NCBI RefSeq assembly: GCF_900129975.1
Contig: NZ_FSRG01000003.1
Location: 310,001 to 374,000 of the forward strand
Source: Halodesulfovibrio marinisediminis DSM 17456
GTDB lineage: Bacteria > Desulfobacterota > Desulfovibrionia > Desulfovibrionales > Desulfovibrionaceae
DNA length: 64,000 nt
Reading direction: 5' to 3'
In this document: positions 10,038 to 19,185 of the stretch, piece after piece
Layout of the letters: each line of letters begins with the position of its first letter
Numbering within the stretch: the first letter of the stretch is position 1
Position numbers and translations under genes: made by a program
The notes under the pieces: generated by a model
The model's input: only the letters and a program-made list of their open reading frames with translations
The model's database searches: none
What the model was told of the DNA's origin: nothing

Positions 10038-11951
10038 ATGCCTGATAAGAGCCAATCTTCTCCTCGCCTACTGGACAGCATGAATTTGCCGTCTGATGTC
10101 CGCAAGCTTGATCTATCACAGCTTGAGCGGCTTGCAGGGGAGTTGCGTGAAGAGATAATTTCCGTAGTTTCTCAAACTGGTGGTCATCTTGCTCCTTCTC
10201 TTGGAGTTGTTGAGCTGACCCTTGCATTGATGTCAGTTTTTGATTTCGATCATGATAAGCTTGTATGGGACGTCGGCCATCAAGCCTATGCTTGGAAGCT
10301 GTTGACAGGACGTAAGGATGATTTTCATACCTTGCGTACCAAAGACGGCGTAAGCGGTTTTCCAAAAATTGCAGAAAGCTCGTATGACCATTTTGGAGTA
10401 GGGCATTCATCTACTTCCATTTCAGCTGCCTTAGGTATGGCTGTCGCGCGAGATTTGGCTGGCAAGAAAAATGAAGTGATCTCTATTATCGGAGATGGTT
10501 CCATGACAGCGGGCCTTGCTTTCGAGGGGCTTAATCAGGCTGGTCATATTGATAAGAAAATGCTCGTTATTCTTAACGATAACGAGATGTCTATCTCCAA
10601 GAACGTTGGGGCGATGTCGCACTTTATGTCCCGTAACCTGTCTTCCCGCTGGGTGCGCAGGTTTAAAAAGGATGTAGAGACGATCCTTAACGCGGTTCCT
10701 GCTATTGGTGAAGAAATGCTCAATTATGCTCGTCGTAGTGAGCATAGTTTAAAAAGTTTCTTTACGCCGGGGATGCTGTTTGAAGCGTTCCAGTTTAACT
10801 ACATGGGGCCGGTTGACGGTCACGATATTAAAGCCTTGCAGCGTGCATTCAGACTGTATCAGGATCTTGATGAGCCTGTGCTGTTGCATGTTCTTACCAA
10901 GAAGGGCAAGGGCTACGCTCCTGCTGAATCTAACCCGACATTCTTTCACGGTGTAGGACGCTTTGAACCTGAAACTGGTCAGGCTAAGAAAGCAGCCAAG
11001 ATTAACACTGTGCCTACCTATACAGAAGTTTTCGGCAATACCTTATGTGATCTTGCAGAGCAGGATGATCGCATTATGGCGATTACTGCGGCAATGCCAG
11101 AGGGTACTGGTACGGCCTGCTTCGAAAAGAAATTTCCGGATCGGTTTATCGATGTGGGCATATGTGAGCAGCATGCTGTAACCTTTGCAGCAGGTCTTGC
11201 TACTCAGGGATACCGTCCATGTGTAGCGATTTACTCCACCTTTATGCAACGCGCGTATGATCAGATTGTTCATGACGTTTGTTTGCAGAATCTGCCGGTT
11301 GTTTTCTGTCTGGATCGTGGTGGTATTGTGGGTGAAGATGGCCCGACACACCACGGTGTATTTGATCTGAGCTTCATGCGCCATATTCCAAATATGACAG
11401 TGCTGGTTCCTTCCAGTGAAGCTGAATTGGCGGACTGTATGGCAACAGCGCTTAAGCATGACGGTCCTGTGGCTATCCGTTACCCGCGTGGCGCTGGCTA
11501 CGGCGTTCCTTTAAAAGAGAAGCCGGAACCGTTTGCTATTGGTACCGGTGAAATACTGGTTCAGGGTGAAGGGGTAGCTGTTGTCGCTGTAGGTTCCAGA
11601 ACATACCCTGCAGTTGAGGCAGTGAAAGAACTGGCTGCAGAAACAGGAAAACAGGCCACTGTCTTTAACGCTCGTTGCGTAAAACCACTTCCTGAAGAGC
11701 AGTTGCTTGAACTTGTGAACACACATGACTCCTTGTTGTTGCTTGAAGAAAATGCGCTGCAGGGCGGCTTCTCCTCTGCTGTGCTTGAATTTTTGTCTGA
11801 CAGTGGCGCTTTAGGTAAGTGTAAAGTAAAGCGCTTGGGTATCCCTGACAAATGGATTGAGCACGGATCACAGATTGAATTGCGTGAGCAACTTGGCCTT
11901 AATAAGAGTGGCATTAAAGAAGCTGTTCAGGAATTGTTTGATAAAAAATAG
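10038..11951 (+). CDS. dxs: 1-deoxy-D-xylulose-5-phosphate synthase
   Basis: First and committing enzyme of the MEP pathway, joining pyruvate and glyceraldehyde 3-phosphate using thiamine diphosphate. 637 residues, full length. The ThDP motif is GDGSMTAG with NDNEMSIS downstream; a transketolase pyrimidine-binding domain follows (GICEQHAVTFAAGLA) and a C-terminal transketolase domain. The ribosome site is weak. Last gene of the operon, with a terminator at about 12010. Confidence 0.96.
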   Translation: MPDKSQSSPRLLDSMNLPSDVRKLDLSQLERLAGELREEIISVVSQTGGHLAPSLGVVELTLALMSVFDFDHDKLVWDVGHQAYAWKLLTGRKDDFHTLRTKDGVSGFPKIAESSYDHFGVGHSSTSISAALGMAVARDLAGKKNEVISIIGDGSMTAGLAFEGLNQAGHIDKKMLVILNDNEMSISKNVGAMSHFMSRNLSSRWVRRFKKDVETILNAVPAIGEEMLNYARRSEHSLKSFFTPGMLFEAFQFNYMGPVDGHDIKALQRAFRLYQDLDEPVLLHVLTKKGKGYAPAESNPTFFHGVGRFEPETGQAKKAAKINTVPTYTEVFGNTLCDLAEQDDRIMAITAAMPEGTGTACFEKKFPDRFIDVGICEQHAVTFAAGLATQGYRPCVAIYSTFMQRAYDQIVHDVCLQNLPVVFCLDRGGIVGEDGPTHHGVFDLSFMRHIPNMTVLVPSSEAELADCMATALKHDGPVAIRYPRGAGYGVPLKEKPEPFAIGTGEILVQGEGVAVVAVGSRTYPAVEAVKELAAETGKQATVFNARCVKPLPEEQLLELVNTHDSLLLLEENALQGGFSSAVLEFLSDSGALGKCKVKRLGIPDKWIEHGSQIELREQLGLNKSGIKEAVQELFDKK

Positions 11952-12009
11952 AATGTACCTGTGCGATGCAGACGCATTGTTAGGTGTCTCTGTATGAGAA
12001 TAAAGAAAA

Positions 12010-12037
12010 GCCGGAGCAAAATGCTCCGGCTTTTTTT
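12010..12037 (+). terminator. Terminator after dxs
   Basis: AGCCGGAGC and GCTCCGGCT form a stem around AAAAT, followed by a run of seven T. Ends the xseA-dxs operon. Confidence 0.9.
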
Positions 12038-12145
12038 CTGGCGCAAAAGCCAGGATGGGATGAGCCTGACTTTTTGCTGGGGATATGACCATATTTGGGT
12101 CATTCTTCCTGATGCGTATATTTCGCCGCTAAGAGGCCTTAGCGT

Positions 12146-12430
12146 TTATTTATGTAGTGTACGGGCATAATTACCGTGGTACTTGTAGGCGAAGTATGTG
12201 CCGTAGTCACTTCCGGCGTCTGTGAGCATATCTTCAGTTGTCGGGGAGATCGATGGTAGTTGTTTACGTTGCACCTTAGGATTTGAGAGCTTTTGGGAAA
12301 GCATTTGCTTTAGAAGACGATCTTTTTCTTTGCGTTCCATCCAGATGCCGTTTCCGTCTGTATAGCGTTCTATCTTCCCGTTAGTATTGTTAATTATAGT
12401 GCGATCTACATTATAGTTATGGCATGTCAT
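12146..12430 (-). CDS. Degenerate paralogue of a TFIIB-type zinc-ribbon protein
   Basis: 94 residues. Its first 40 residues align without gaps to those of the zinc-ribbon protein at 13146-13442: 12 of 40 are identical, including the GIW...R.E.D core (GIWMERKEKD against GIWLDRGELD). Of the four zinc cysteines only Cys3 remains; the others are Tyr6, Tyr23 and Gly26. The rest is polar and ends in a Tyr/His-rich tail (YFAYKYHGNYARTLHK). The frame is intact with AGGAGA before the ATG, so it is probably expressed but cannot bind zinc in the usual way. Function unknown. Confidence 0.65.
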   Translation of the reverse strand: MTCHNYNVDRTIINNTNGKIERYTDGNGIWMERKEKDRLLKQMLSQKLSNPKVQRKQLPSISPTTEDMLTDAGSDYGTYFAYKYHGNYARTLHK

Positions 12431-12785
12431 AATATTCTCCTTAAACGCACTTTAGTAACTATGTAGTCGTGCTGGTAATGTATATGTTTATCCGTATTAA
12501 TACGTTTTGTTTGTTTCAGTAGTGTTGCAGTAGCTATTCATCTTATAGTCTTATTCGCTCATTTGAGCGAACCATCAATGATTGATGTGGAAGCTGTTGC
12601 TTGTTCTTGTTTGAGTTAGAGCAAAGTACGTGCCGAAAATGAAAAAACTATGAGACTAGTATGTTACATGTTCAAGAATATAGCTGCTTCTGCTGATGTT
12701 TGAAAATTGCTCAGATAGGTGTCATTTGTGCATTGTAAGCGACTAAAAATTGCACAAATTTTTTGTAACATGCAGTGAATACAAG

Positions 12786-12816
12786 AAAGGGGTGAGTTTT
12801 TTTGAACTCACCCCTT
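12786..12816. terminator. Long perfect inverted repeat, terminator-like, in an otherwise empty gap
   Basis: AAAGGGGTGAGTT pairs with AACTCACCCCTTT. It sits in the gap 12431-13145, where I find no convincing gene. The nearest T-run is a few bases away (CGCGTTTTT). It may end an unannotated small transcript from either side. Confidence 0.5.
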
Positions 12817-13145
12817 TCGCGTTTTTCGAATAGTACGTTTTGTTTTTCTTTAGGTAGTAGTTAGTTGCTTTTACTCAGGTGTGTGATGTGTGATCGCGGG
12901 CTGTGCTACCGCAAGTGTGTAGGGAGCCAGCTCTCCCCTCTTGCTTGTTTCAAGTTGTTTGTTCGTCATTTTGGGATGATTAACTAATCTATGTAAAAAA
13001 GAGCTGCAGGTAATACTTTGAATGGTAGAGCCAGTAAATGTTGCTGCCGAGGAGGGGTACTGTTTTAACAAATTACTTGTATGTAACGTAGCGGGGCAGT
13101 TACATGTCCGTATGTATTATCCTGCGGCTCTTTGTATGAAGGTCT

Positions 13146-13442
13146 TTAGTCAAATAGATCCATAAACCAAGGCTTACGGTGTTTTTTATGACCGTATTTA
13201 TGGTTGTGCGAATCGTATTGCTCTCGATGGTGTATTTCTGGGAAACCATTTGGAGAAACTTGTACGCCTTGCTGTGGTGTTCGTATCTGGTGATGCTCTT
13301 GTTCATCGGCTAGAGTCTTTTCCACAATTTTATCCAGTTCCCCTCTGTCGAGCCAAATACCGCGACAGTCTGGACAATAATCTATTTCAATTCCCTTTCG
13401 TTCAGTCATATGCAGTTTGGTATTGCAATTTGGACAATTCAT
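13146..13442 (-). CDS. TFIIB-type zinc-ribbon protein
   Basis: 98 residues. The N-terminus has the four cysteines CPNC and CPDC around a short beta hairpin, then RGIWLDRGELDKIV, the signature of the bacterial zf-TFIIB family (PF13453). The tail is rich in His, Lys and Gln (HHREQYDSHNHKYGHKKH), so it may bind further metal, and it ends in an aromatic/acidic FMDLFD motif. Role of the family is unknown. Good ribosome site GGGAGGG before the ATG. A large inverted repeat lies about 90 bp upstream. Confidence 0.85.
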   Translation of the reverse strand: MNCPNCNTKLHMTERKGIEIDYCPDCRGIWLDRGELDKIVEKTLADEQEHHQIRTPQQGVQVSPNGFPEIHHREQYDSHNHKYGHKKHRKPWFMDLFD

Positions 13443-13530
13443 AGGCGTCCCTCCCCCTTGTCGTGCAGTAAATTTTTATTGGTGATAATATTTTTGTATA
13501 TAATTACTACTGTGTTTGTTTTATAGATAG

Positions 13531-13640
13531 CATGATGGCTGCATTAACAATGCACAGTGCATTGGATGCTAACGGATAGAGTGAAAAAAACGATCTACAA
13601 AATTGTAGTGAGGTGACATCGTATTAATGCAGCCATCATG
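13531..13640. repeat. Long inverted repeat with nested hairpins
   Basis: A 17-bp arm at 13531-13547 (CATGATGGCTGCATTAA) is repeated exactly inverted at 13624-13640. The 76-bp interior holds two more hairpins: AATGCACAGTGCATT and CTACAAAATTGTAG, the latter inside ACGAT...ATCGT. It is upstream of the zinc-ribbon gene. Could be a structured RNA, a small non-autonomous element, or a regulatory site. Confidence 0.6.
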
Positions 13641-13925
13641 TTACGTGCACAGTGTGTTGCACATGCTTTGTTTTAGCAATAGCTATGCCATTTTTTTTGT
13701 GTACGGTATTTCAGCTAGTTGCAGTGTTGCAATTCCACAATGTTCAAATTGTGTACAAAATATATGCAGGCATGTGTATTTATTTGCACATCGGGCAAGG
13801 GGAATGAGCAAGATAATTCAGGTGGTTAAGGGGAAAGGCGAATGAAAACAGCGTATTGTTTGTTTTTGTATGTGCAGTGCTGTGTGCAAGAATTTACTTA
13901 AAGCACAGCGTGTTATGGGGGTATA

Positions 13926-14072
13926 GTGAAGAGAACAAGAAAAGCTGGGGCACGTAGAAGGGGGCATTGTGGTTCTTACAAGGCTATGCGAGCTTGCTTG
14001 AGAGGAATAGTCGGTGCAGATATTTCAACAGATGATCCGAAAAAAGATATTATCAGCATGCGGTATGCTTAG
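13926..14072 (+). CDS. Possible 48-residue basic protein
   Basis: GTG start preceded by GGGG, 48 codons, TAG stop. The protein begins VKRTRKAGARRRG and ends DDPKKDIISMRYA. It lies in the gap 13443-14120, which has no other supported gene. Composition (basic N-terminus, ordered C-terminus) is protein-like but there is no recognisable family and no terminator right after it. Weak call. Confidence 0.25.
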   Translation: MKRTRKAGARRRGHCGSYKAMRACLRGIVGADISTDDPKKDIISMRYA

Positions 14073-14125
14073 TGGGGCTTAATTGCGATAGTGGTATTAC
14101 ATTCTCAGAGAATGGGAAATAAAAA

Positions 14126-14154
14126 AAGCCCCTCTTAAATTGTAAGAGGGGCTT
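14126..14154 (-). terminator. Terminator after marC
   Basis: AAGCCCCTCTTA pairs with TAAGAGGGGCTT; on the minus strand it is followed by seven T. It ends the leftward dnaE-queD-marC group. Confidence 0.85.
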
Positions 14155-14173
14155 AGTTGTTTAAGAAGGAATC

Positions 14174-14788
14174 TTAGAATGTCTCTACGAACATACGGAT
14201 ACCGTCTTCAAGCATTTGAACAGCCATAAAGATGAGGATAAGCCCCATAAGGCGTTCTGTTGCTCGCAGTCCTCGTTGTCCCAGAATTTTAGTGAGAGAT
14301 GAGGAGCAGAGTAGGATAATTGCAGTAACAAGCCATGACAGGAAAATAGCCACCAGCAACTCTGTGTTACCGTGTGGGCTTTCCTGAGAGCGTGCTGCGT
14401 AGAGCATTACTGCTGCCAACAGTGAAGGACCGGCCAGAAGAGGAACCGCAATTGGTACAATAAACGGATCTTTTTCAAGGTCAGCTGAAGAGCCGCTTCC
14501 CTGTGGAAATACCATCTTCATGGAAATAATTAGCAGAATGATGCCGCCCGCAATACGCAGGGTAGAGTGGTGGATATTAAGTAGGCCCAGCAGGTTGTCG
14601 CCAAGGAAGGTGAACAGAAGGATGATTCCAAGCGCAATAACAACTTCACGCAGCATAATTTGTCGCTGCTGTTTGGGCGTAAAAGCACCAAGCATCGGCA
14701 GACACACTGCAGCGTTACCCAGTGGGTCAAAAATCAGAAAGAGCGTAATGGAAATTTCAAAAATAACCTGCCAGTTCAAATCCATCAT
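14174..14788 (-). CDS. MarC-family integral membrane protein
   Basis: 204 residues with about six membrane segments. The FDPLGN motif near the N-terminus (residues about 21-26) and the DPFIVPIAVPLLAGPS motif in the middle identify the MarC/UPF0056 family. Despite the name, a role in multidrug resistance was not upheld in E. coli and transport function is unknown. It starts 3 bp downstream of queD. A second Met one codon in is an equal candidate start. Confidence 0.85.
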   Translation of the reverse strand: MMDLNWQVIFEISITLFLIFDPLGNAAVCLPMLGAFTPKQQRQIMLREVVIALGIILLFTFLGDNLLGLLNIHHSTLRIAGGIILLIISMKMVFPQGSGSSADLEKDPFIVPIAVPLLAGPSLLAAVMLYAARSQESPHGNTELLVAIFLSWLVTAIILLCSSSLTKILGQRGLRATERLMGLILIFMAVQMLEDGIRMFVETF

Positions 14789-14791
14789 GTC

Positions 14792-15178
14792 TTACAACTC
14801 CAGATAGGTCGCAGACTGTGCAGCTTTTTCAGACACAGTTACGGAGTAGACCCGCACACCGTATGACTCGATGCGCTTGCCAAGCTCTTGATAGATGAAG
14901 CGGGCAAGATTCTCAGAAGAAGGGTTCATTTTGTCAAAAGGAGGTGTGCAGTTCAAATCTTTATGATCAATAAGCTCTGTTACTTCTTTCAGTTTGTTTT
15001 TCATTACTTTGAAATCAAGCAGAATTTCAACATCTTCAGAAAGCTTGTCACCTTCTACCACAGCTTCAACAGCAAAGTTGTGTCCGTGAATATTTTCGCA
15101 CTTACCATCATAGTTGCGCAGTGCGTGTGCGGCTGCAAAATCGGAACGCACAGTAAGCCGCCAGATACCTTTAGCCAT
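14792..15178 (-). CDS. queD: 6-carboxytetrahydropterin synthase (QueD/PTPS family)
   Basis: 128 residues from ATG 15178, preceded by AAAGGAG. An upstream in-frame extension exists but lies inside dnaE. Zinc-binding histidines are in FAAAHAL and HGHNF, with the catalytic CENIHGHN cysteine segment and LDHKDLN-like IDHKDLN near residue 75; the SENLARFIY motif follows. QueD makes 6-carboxytetrahydropterin for queuosine/7-deazaguanine. A 6-pyruvoyltetrahydropterin synthase activity is the alternative. Overlaps the end of dnaE by 8 bp. Confidence 0.85.
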   Translation of the reverse strand: MAKGIWRLTVRSDFAAAHALRNYDGKCENIHGHNFAVEAVVEGDKLSEDVEILLDFKVMKNKLKEVTELIDHKDLNCTPPFDKMNPSSENLARFIYQELGKRIESYGVRVYSVTVSEKAAQSATYLEL

Positions 15179-18100
15179 GGACAACTCCTTTCCAATTGGC
15201 ATAGTCTTTTTCGAATTGTGGGCCCGGATGAATAGAGTATGCTTCATCCAGACTAAAAATAGCATCAGAGTCACTGATCATGGCCCGTACGTATACCGGA
15301 ACGGGACCATTATGTTTTACTAAAATTTCTTTAAGTTCTGCGATGGCTTGAACGCAAAGTTTATTATGTGGTATGTCAATTGTTGTCGGCTCAAGATTGC
15401 ACTGACATGCTTCAGAGAGTGACTCAACTTTCTCACATAACAGCTTAATTTCTTTTACAGCATCTTCATCGTCAGAATCTTCGTTGTTCTGTTGGTCGCT
15501 GATTCTGGCGGTCAGTAAAAGCGGCTGTTCACTCTGAAAAAGTTCTTTGCCTTCGGTATAGGCTTCAGGGAAAACAACAAGCTCGCCGGATGCAGTCAGG
15601 TCTTCAATATCCATGAAGGCCATTTTGCTTCCTTTCTTGGTAATGTGTTCCTTCATGGCGGTTACAAGAACTGCACATTTGATTTCGGCACCTTGCTCAA
15701 GGTCGGCTGCTTCTTCCAGAGGTTGCAAGTGCAGGCGGTGTAATTCACGACGGAAAGGCTGCAACGGATGGCTTGTTAAGTAGAAGCCTAGAGCATCTTT
15801 TTCAAAGCGCAGCTTCTGTTCGTCGTCAAATTCTTCAAGGGTCTGTTCTTCACAGTCAAATCCGATGCCTCCGATAACTTTCGGCTCTTCAGAGATCATG
15901 GTGAACAAGGAGACTTGATTGGAATCTTTGTCCTTGGCTTTCTTTTGTGCCTTGGCAACAACGTTGTCCAAAGCTGCCAACATGCCGCGGCGGGAAACAC
16001 CGAAGCAGTCCATTGCACCGCCCTTGATGAGGTTTTCCAGTACGCGTTTGGTAACTTTTCTCAGGTTAACGCGGCAGGCAAGGTCGAGCATGGATTGGAA
16101 TTCGCCATCTTCTTCCCGAGCTTCGACTATTTCGCGGATAGCTTCATCACCCACTGTTTTAATAGCGCCGAGACCAAAGATAACTTCGCCGTTATGCACC
16201 GTGAACTGTCGCCGGGATGCTTGTACGTTTGCCTGTTTAACGGAAACGCCCATGTCGCGACAAGCTGCAACGTATTTAAGTACCTTGTCTTGGTTGCCCA
16301 TCTCTGAAGTCATGAGGGCAGCCATGAACTCTACAGGATAGTGAACTTTTAAGTACGCAGTCCAATAGGAGATAAGCGCGTATGCAGCAGAGTGGGATTT
16401 GTTAAAACCGTATGCTGCAAACTGTTCCATGAGGTCGAAGATTTCGTCGGCCTTTTCTTTTGGAATATTGTTTTCAGCAGCACCGGCAACGAACTTGGTA
16501 CGCTCCTGCGCCATTGCTTCCGCAATCTTTTTACCCATTGCGCGACGTAGCAAGTCCGCACCACCAAGAGTGTAGTTGCCAACAATCTGCGCGATCTGCA
16601 TTACCTGTTCCTGATATACGATAACGCCGTATGTAGGTTTCAGGCAGTCTTCCAGAGAAGGAAGTGGGTAAACAACAGGCACTTCGCCGTGTTTACGCTT
16701 AATGAATTCATCTACCATACCGGAGTTCAAAGGCCCCGGTCGGTAGAGGGCGAGCATCGCGATAATATCGTCAAAACAACTTGGCTTGAGCATGCGCAGG
16801 TAGGTACGCATGCCAGACGATTCTACCTGGAAAATACCGTCGGTATCACCGCGCTGGTAAAGTTCATATGTTGCTTCATCATCGAATGGCAGTGTGTCGA
16901 GGTCTGGTTGAGGCTTACCTGCAAGTCCGATGTTATCGACCGCATCCTGAATAACAGTCATGGTACGCAGTCCGAGGAAGTCGAATTTTACAAGGCCGAC
17001 TTCTTCAACCTTTTTCATATCGAACTGTGTAACCCTGCCGCCTTTTTTATCTCGGTACAATGGCAGGTATTCAACCATTGGTTTGTCGGAGATAACAACA
17101 CCAGCCGCGTGGGTGGACGCGTGACGACAGAGACCTTCAAGACGAAGGGAAATATCGATGAGCTTGGTAACGGAAGGATCGTTGCGGTACAGAGTTGCAA
17201 GCTCAGGTTCCGCTGCCAACGCTTTTTGGATGGTCATTTTCATTTCATCAGGGATAAGTTTGGATATCTTATCACCTTCTTGGAATGTTAGACCTTGAGC
17301 ACGAGCAACGTCTTTAATTACCGCTTTTGCCTTCATTTTACCGAAGGTCGTGATCTGGGCAACTTTGTCTTCGCCATATTGCTCCATGGTATATCGGATA
17401 ACTTCACCACGACGGCGTTCGCAGAAGTCAACGTCGATATCCGGCATGGATACACGCTCAACGTTCAGGAATCGTTCGAAGAGCAGGTCATACGGAATAG
17501 GGTCAAGGTTGGTAATACGCAGAGCCCACGCGACAATGGAACCTGCAGCGGAACCACGACCCGGCCCTACAGGAATACCATTGTCCTTTGCCCAGTTAAT
17601 AAAGTCCTGTACGATGAGGAAGTAGGCAGGGAAGCCCATGTCGTTAATAACTTTAAGCTCAAGCTCAAGTCTGTCCCAGTACACTTTTTTATCAATTTCG
17701 TACGGAACGACATCAATACGTTTTTGCAGACCCTCTCGGCACATGCGGCTGAATTCTTCCGCCATGGTCATGCCTTTAGGCAGGTCGTATTCAGGGAAGT
17801 AATATTCGCCCAGTGTCAGCTCGATATCAATCTGATCTGCAATTTTGACTGTGTTGGAAATAGCTTCCGGAACATGGGCAAAGGCAGCCTTCATTTCTTC
17901 CGGAGACTTGTAGTACAGTTCTGTGGTGTCAAAGCGCATACGTTTTTCATCCTGCACTTTTGCACCGGTCTGGATACAAAGCAGGGTGTCGTGCGCTTCA
18001 ACGTCTGAGGCGTTTAGGTAGTGGCAGTCGTTAGTTGCCACAAGCGGAAGCCCTGTGCGTTTTGACAGCTCAATAAGCTTATCATTAAGCTCATCCTGTT

Positions 18101-18641
18101 CTTTAAGCCCGTTTGATTGCAGTTCAAGGTAGAACCTGTCAGGAAAAATTTCTGCGTATTCTTTTGCGACTTCTTCTGCTTCTTCCATGCCGTTGTTTAA
18201 CAGATAACGAGGAACTTCACCCGCAAGACAAGCGGAAAGAGCAATAAGGTCGTCACTGTGCTCGCGCAGCACTTCTTTACTTACACGTGGCTTGTAGTGG
18301 AAGCCGTTAACACAACCTTCCGTTACGATTTTGCAAAGATTTTTGTACCCATTCTCGTTTTTAGCAAGTAGCACCAAGTGGTAGCGCCTTTTGGCGAACT
18401 CACTGGCTTTGTCTGTATGGTCACCGTGCGAAACATAGACTTCGCAACCGATAATAGGCTTGAGACCGGCTTTTTTAGCCATGAGGTAAAAGTAGACGGC
18501 ACCATACATGTTGCCGTGGTCAGTAATGGCAACGGCAGGCATGTTGAACTCAGAAGCCTTTTGACAAAGGTCTCCTAAACGGATAGCGCCATCAAGAAGG
18601 CTGTATTCAGTATGGCAGTGTAAATGTACAAAATCTGACAT
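15171..18641 (-). CDS. dnaE: DNA polymerase III alpha subunit
   Basis: Replicative polymerase catalytic subunit, about 1156 residues, full length. The N-terminal PHP domain begins HLHCHTEYSLLDGA; the polymerase active site PDIDVDF is near residue 400 with GPGRGSAAGS before it. A tandem HhH region and OB-fold follow (ECAVL...KGSKMAFMDIEDL-type segment near residue 1000). The frame reaches a TTG at 18650, but ATG 18641 (MSDFVHLH) is the usual start. Upstream ribosome site is weak. Translationally coupled to queD. Confidence 0.96.
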   Translation of the reverse strand: MSDFVHLHCHTEYSLLDGAIRLGDLCQKASEFNMPAVAITDHGNMYGAVYFYLMAKKAGLKPIIGCEVYVSHGDHTDKASEFAKRRYHLVLLAKNENGYKNLCKIVTEGCVNGFHYKPRVSKEVLREHSDDLIALSACLAGEVPRYLLNNGMEEAEEVAKEYAEIFPDRFYLELQSNGLKEQDELNDKLIELSKRTGLPLVATNDCHYLNASDVEAHDTLLCIQTGAKVQDEKRMRFDTTELYYKSPEEMKAAFAHVPEAISNTVKIADQIDIELTLGEYYFPEYDLPKGMTMAEEFSRMCREGLQKRIDVVPYEIDKKVYWDRLELELKVINDMGFPAYFLIVQDFINWAKDNGIPVGPGRGSAAGSIVAWALRITNLDPIPYDLLFERFLNVERVSMPDIDVDFCERRRGEVIRYTMEQYGEDKVAQITTFGKMKAKAVIKDVARAQGLTFQEGDKISKLIPDEMKMTIQKALAAEPELATLYRNDPSVTKLIDISLRLEGLCRHASTHAAGVVISDKPMVEYLPLYRDKKGGRVTQFDMKKVEEVGLVKFDFLGLRTMTVIQDAVDNIGLAGKPQPDLDTLPFDDEATYELYQRGDTDGIFQVESSGMRTYLRMLKPSCFDDIIAMLALYRPGPLNSGMVDEFIKRKHGEVPVVYPLPSLEDCLKPTYGVIVYQEQVMQIAQIVGNYTLGGADLLRRAMGKKIAEAMAQERTKFVAGAAENNIPKEKADEIFDLMEQFAAYGFNKSHSAAYALISYWTAYLKVHYPVEFMAALMTSEMGNQDKVLKYVAACRDMGVSVKQANVQASRRQFTVHNGEVIFGLGAIKTVGDEAIREIVEAREEDGEFQSMLDLACRVNLRKVTKRVLENLIKGGAMDCFGVSRRGMLAALDNVVAKAQKKAKDKDSNQVSLFTMISEEPKVIGGIGFDCEEQTLEEFDDEQKLRFEKDALGFYLTSHPLQPFRRELHRLHLQPLEEAADLEQGAEIKCAVLVTAMKEHITKKGSKMAFMDIEDLTASGELVVFPEAYTEGKELFQSEQPLLLTARISDQQNNEDSDDEDAVKEIKLLCEKVESLSEACQCNLEPTTIDIPHNKLCVQAIAELKEILVKHNGPVPVYVRAMISDSDAIFSLDEAYSIHPGPQFEKDYANWKGVVHG

Positions 18642-18890
18642 GGTTCGCAACTACTGTGGAAGGTTTTTGAACAGGGTTTATGGGACTAGTTTTACGGAAT
18701 AACTGGTACTAGTTAGTATCAAAGGAACGTAGCAGAATCAAAACATCGGGACAACAGGATTTCCAAGTCCTTATTTGTACTCTTTTGAAAAAATAGAAGA
18801 ATGTTTTTTCATATGTACGAGTTTGATGTTGTATGAAGTTAATTCTGCTATGCTTGGATTCAAAGAGCAGGTGTAATACAGGAGGTTCGA

Positions 18891-19169
18891 GTGTTTGAAA
18901 AGTTTTCATCGTGGCTTCAGAGTGTTGTTGAATCAAAGAGTCTTGACGAAGCCATAACAAACTTTATTTCCACAAAGTACGGGCAATATGCGCTAATATT
19001 TATCTTTTTCATGTTCATTATTACCTACCTGCGGGTTCTTTTTGGACCGAAAGGCTTTTTCAGGGAAAAACAGTGGGATGAGTGGAATGAAGATGCAAAG
19101 GCTAGACGTGAGGCAGAGATAGCTGAGCGTGAGGCTGGAGCTCAAATTGAAGCAGAGAAAAAATCTTAA
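18891..19169 (+). CDS. Small membrane-anchored protein
   Basis: 92 residues starting at GTG, with AGGAGG 5 bp before it. Layout: short amphipathic N-terminus, one membrane segment (about residues 32-50, YALIFIFFMFIITYLRVLF), then a charged helix rich in Glu/Arg/Lys (RREAEIAEREAGAQIEAE). Not a family I recognise. It lies 16 bp before an HD-domain gene and is probably co-transcribed with it. Confidence 0.7.
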   Translation: MFEKFSSWLQSVVESKSLDEAITNFISTKYGQYALIFIFFMFIITYLRVLFGPKGFFREKQWDEWNEDAKARREAEIAEREAGAQIEAEKKS

Positions 19170-19185
19170 GTAATACAGAATAGCC

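Noticed and set aside
12871-13071. 66-residue reading frame on minus
   Set aside because: No ribosome site, composition not protein-like, no family.
13627-13845. 72-residue reading frame on plus
   Set aside because: Overlaps the inverted-repeat arm, Cys-rich random-like composition, no ribosome site.
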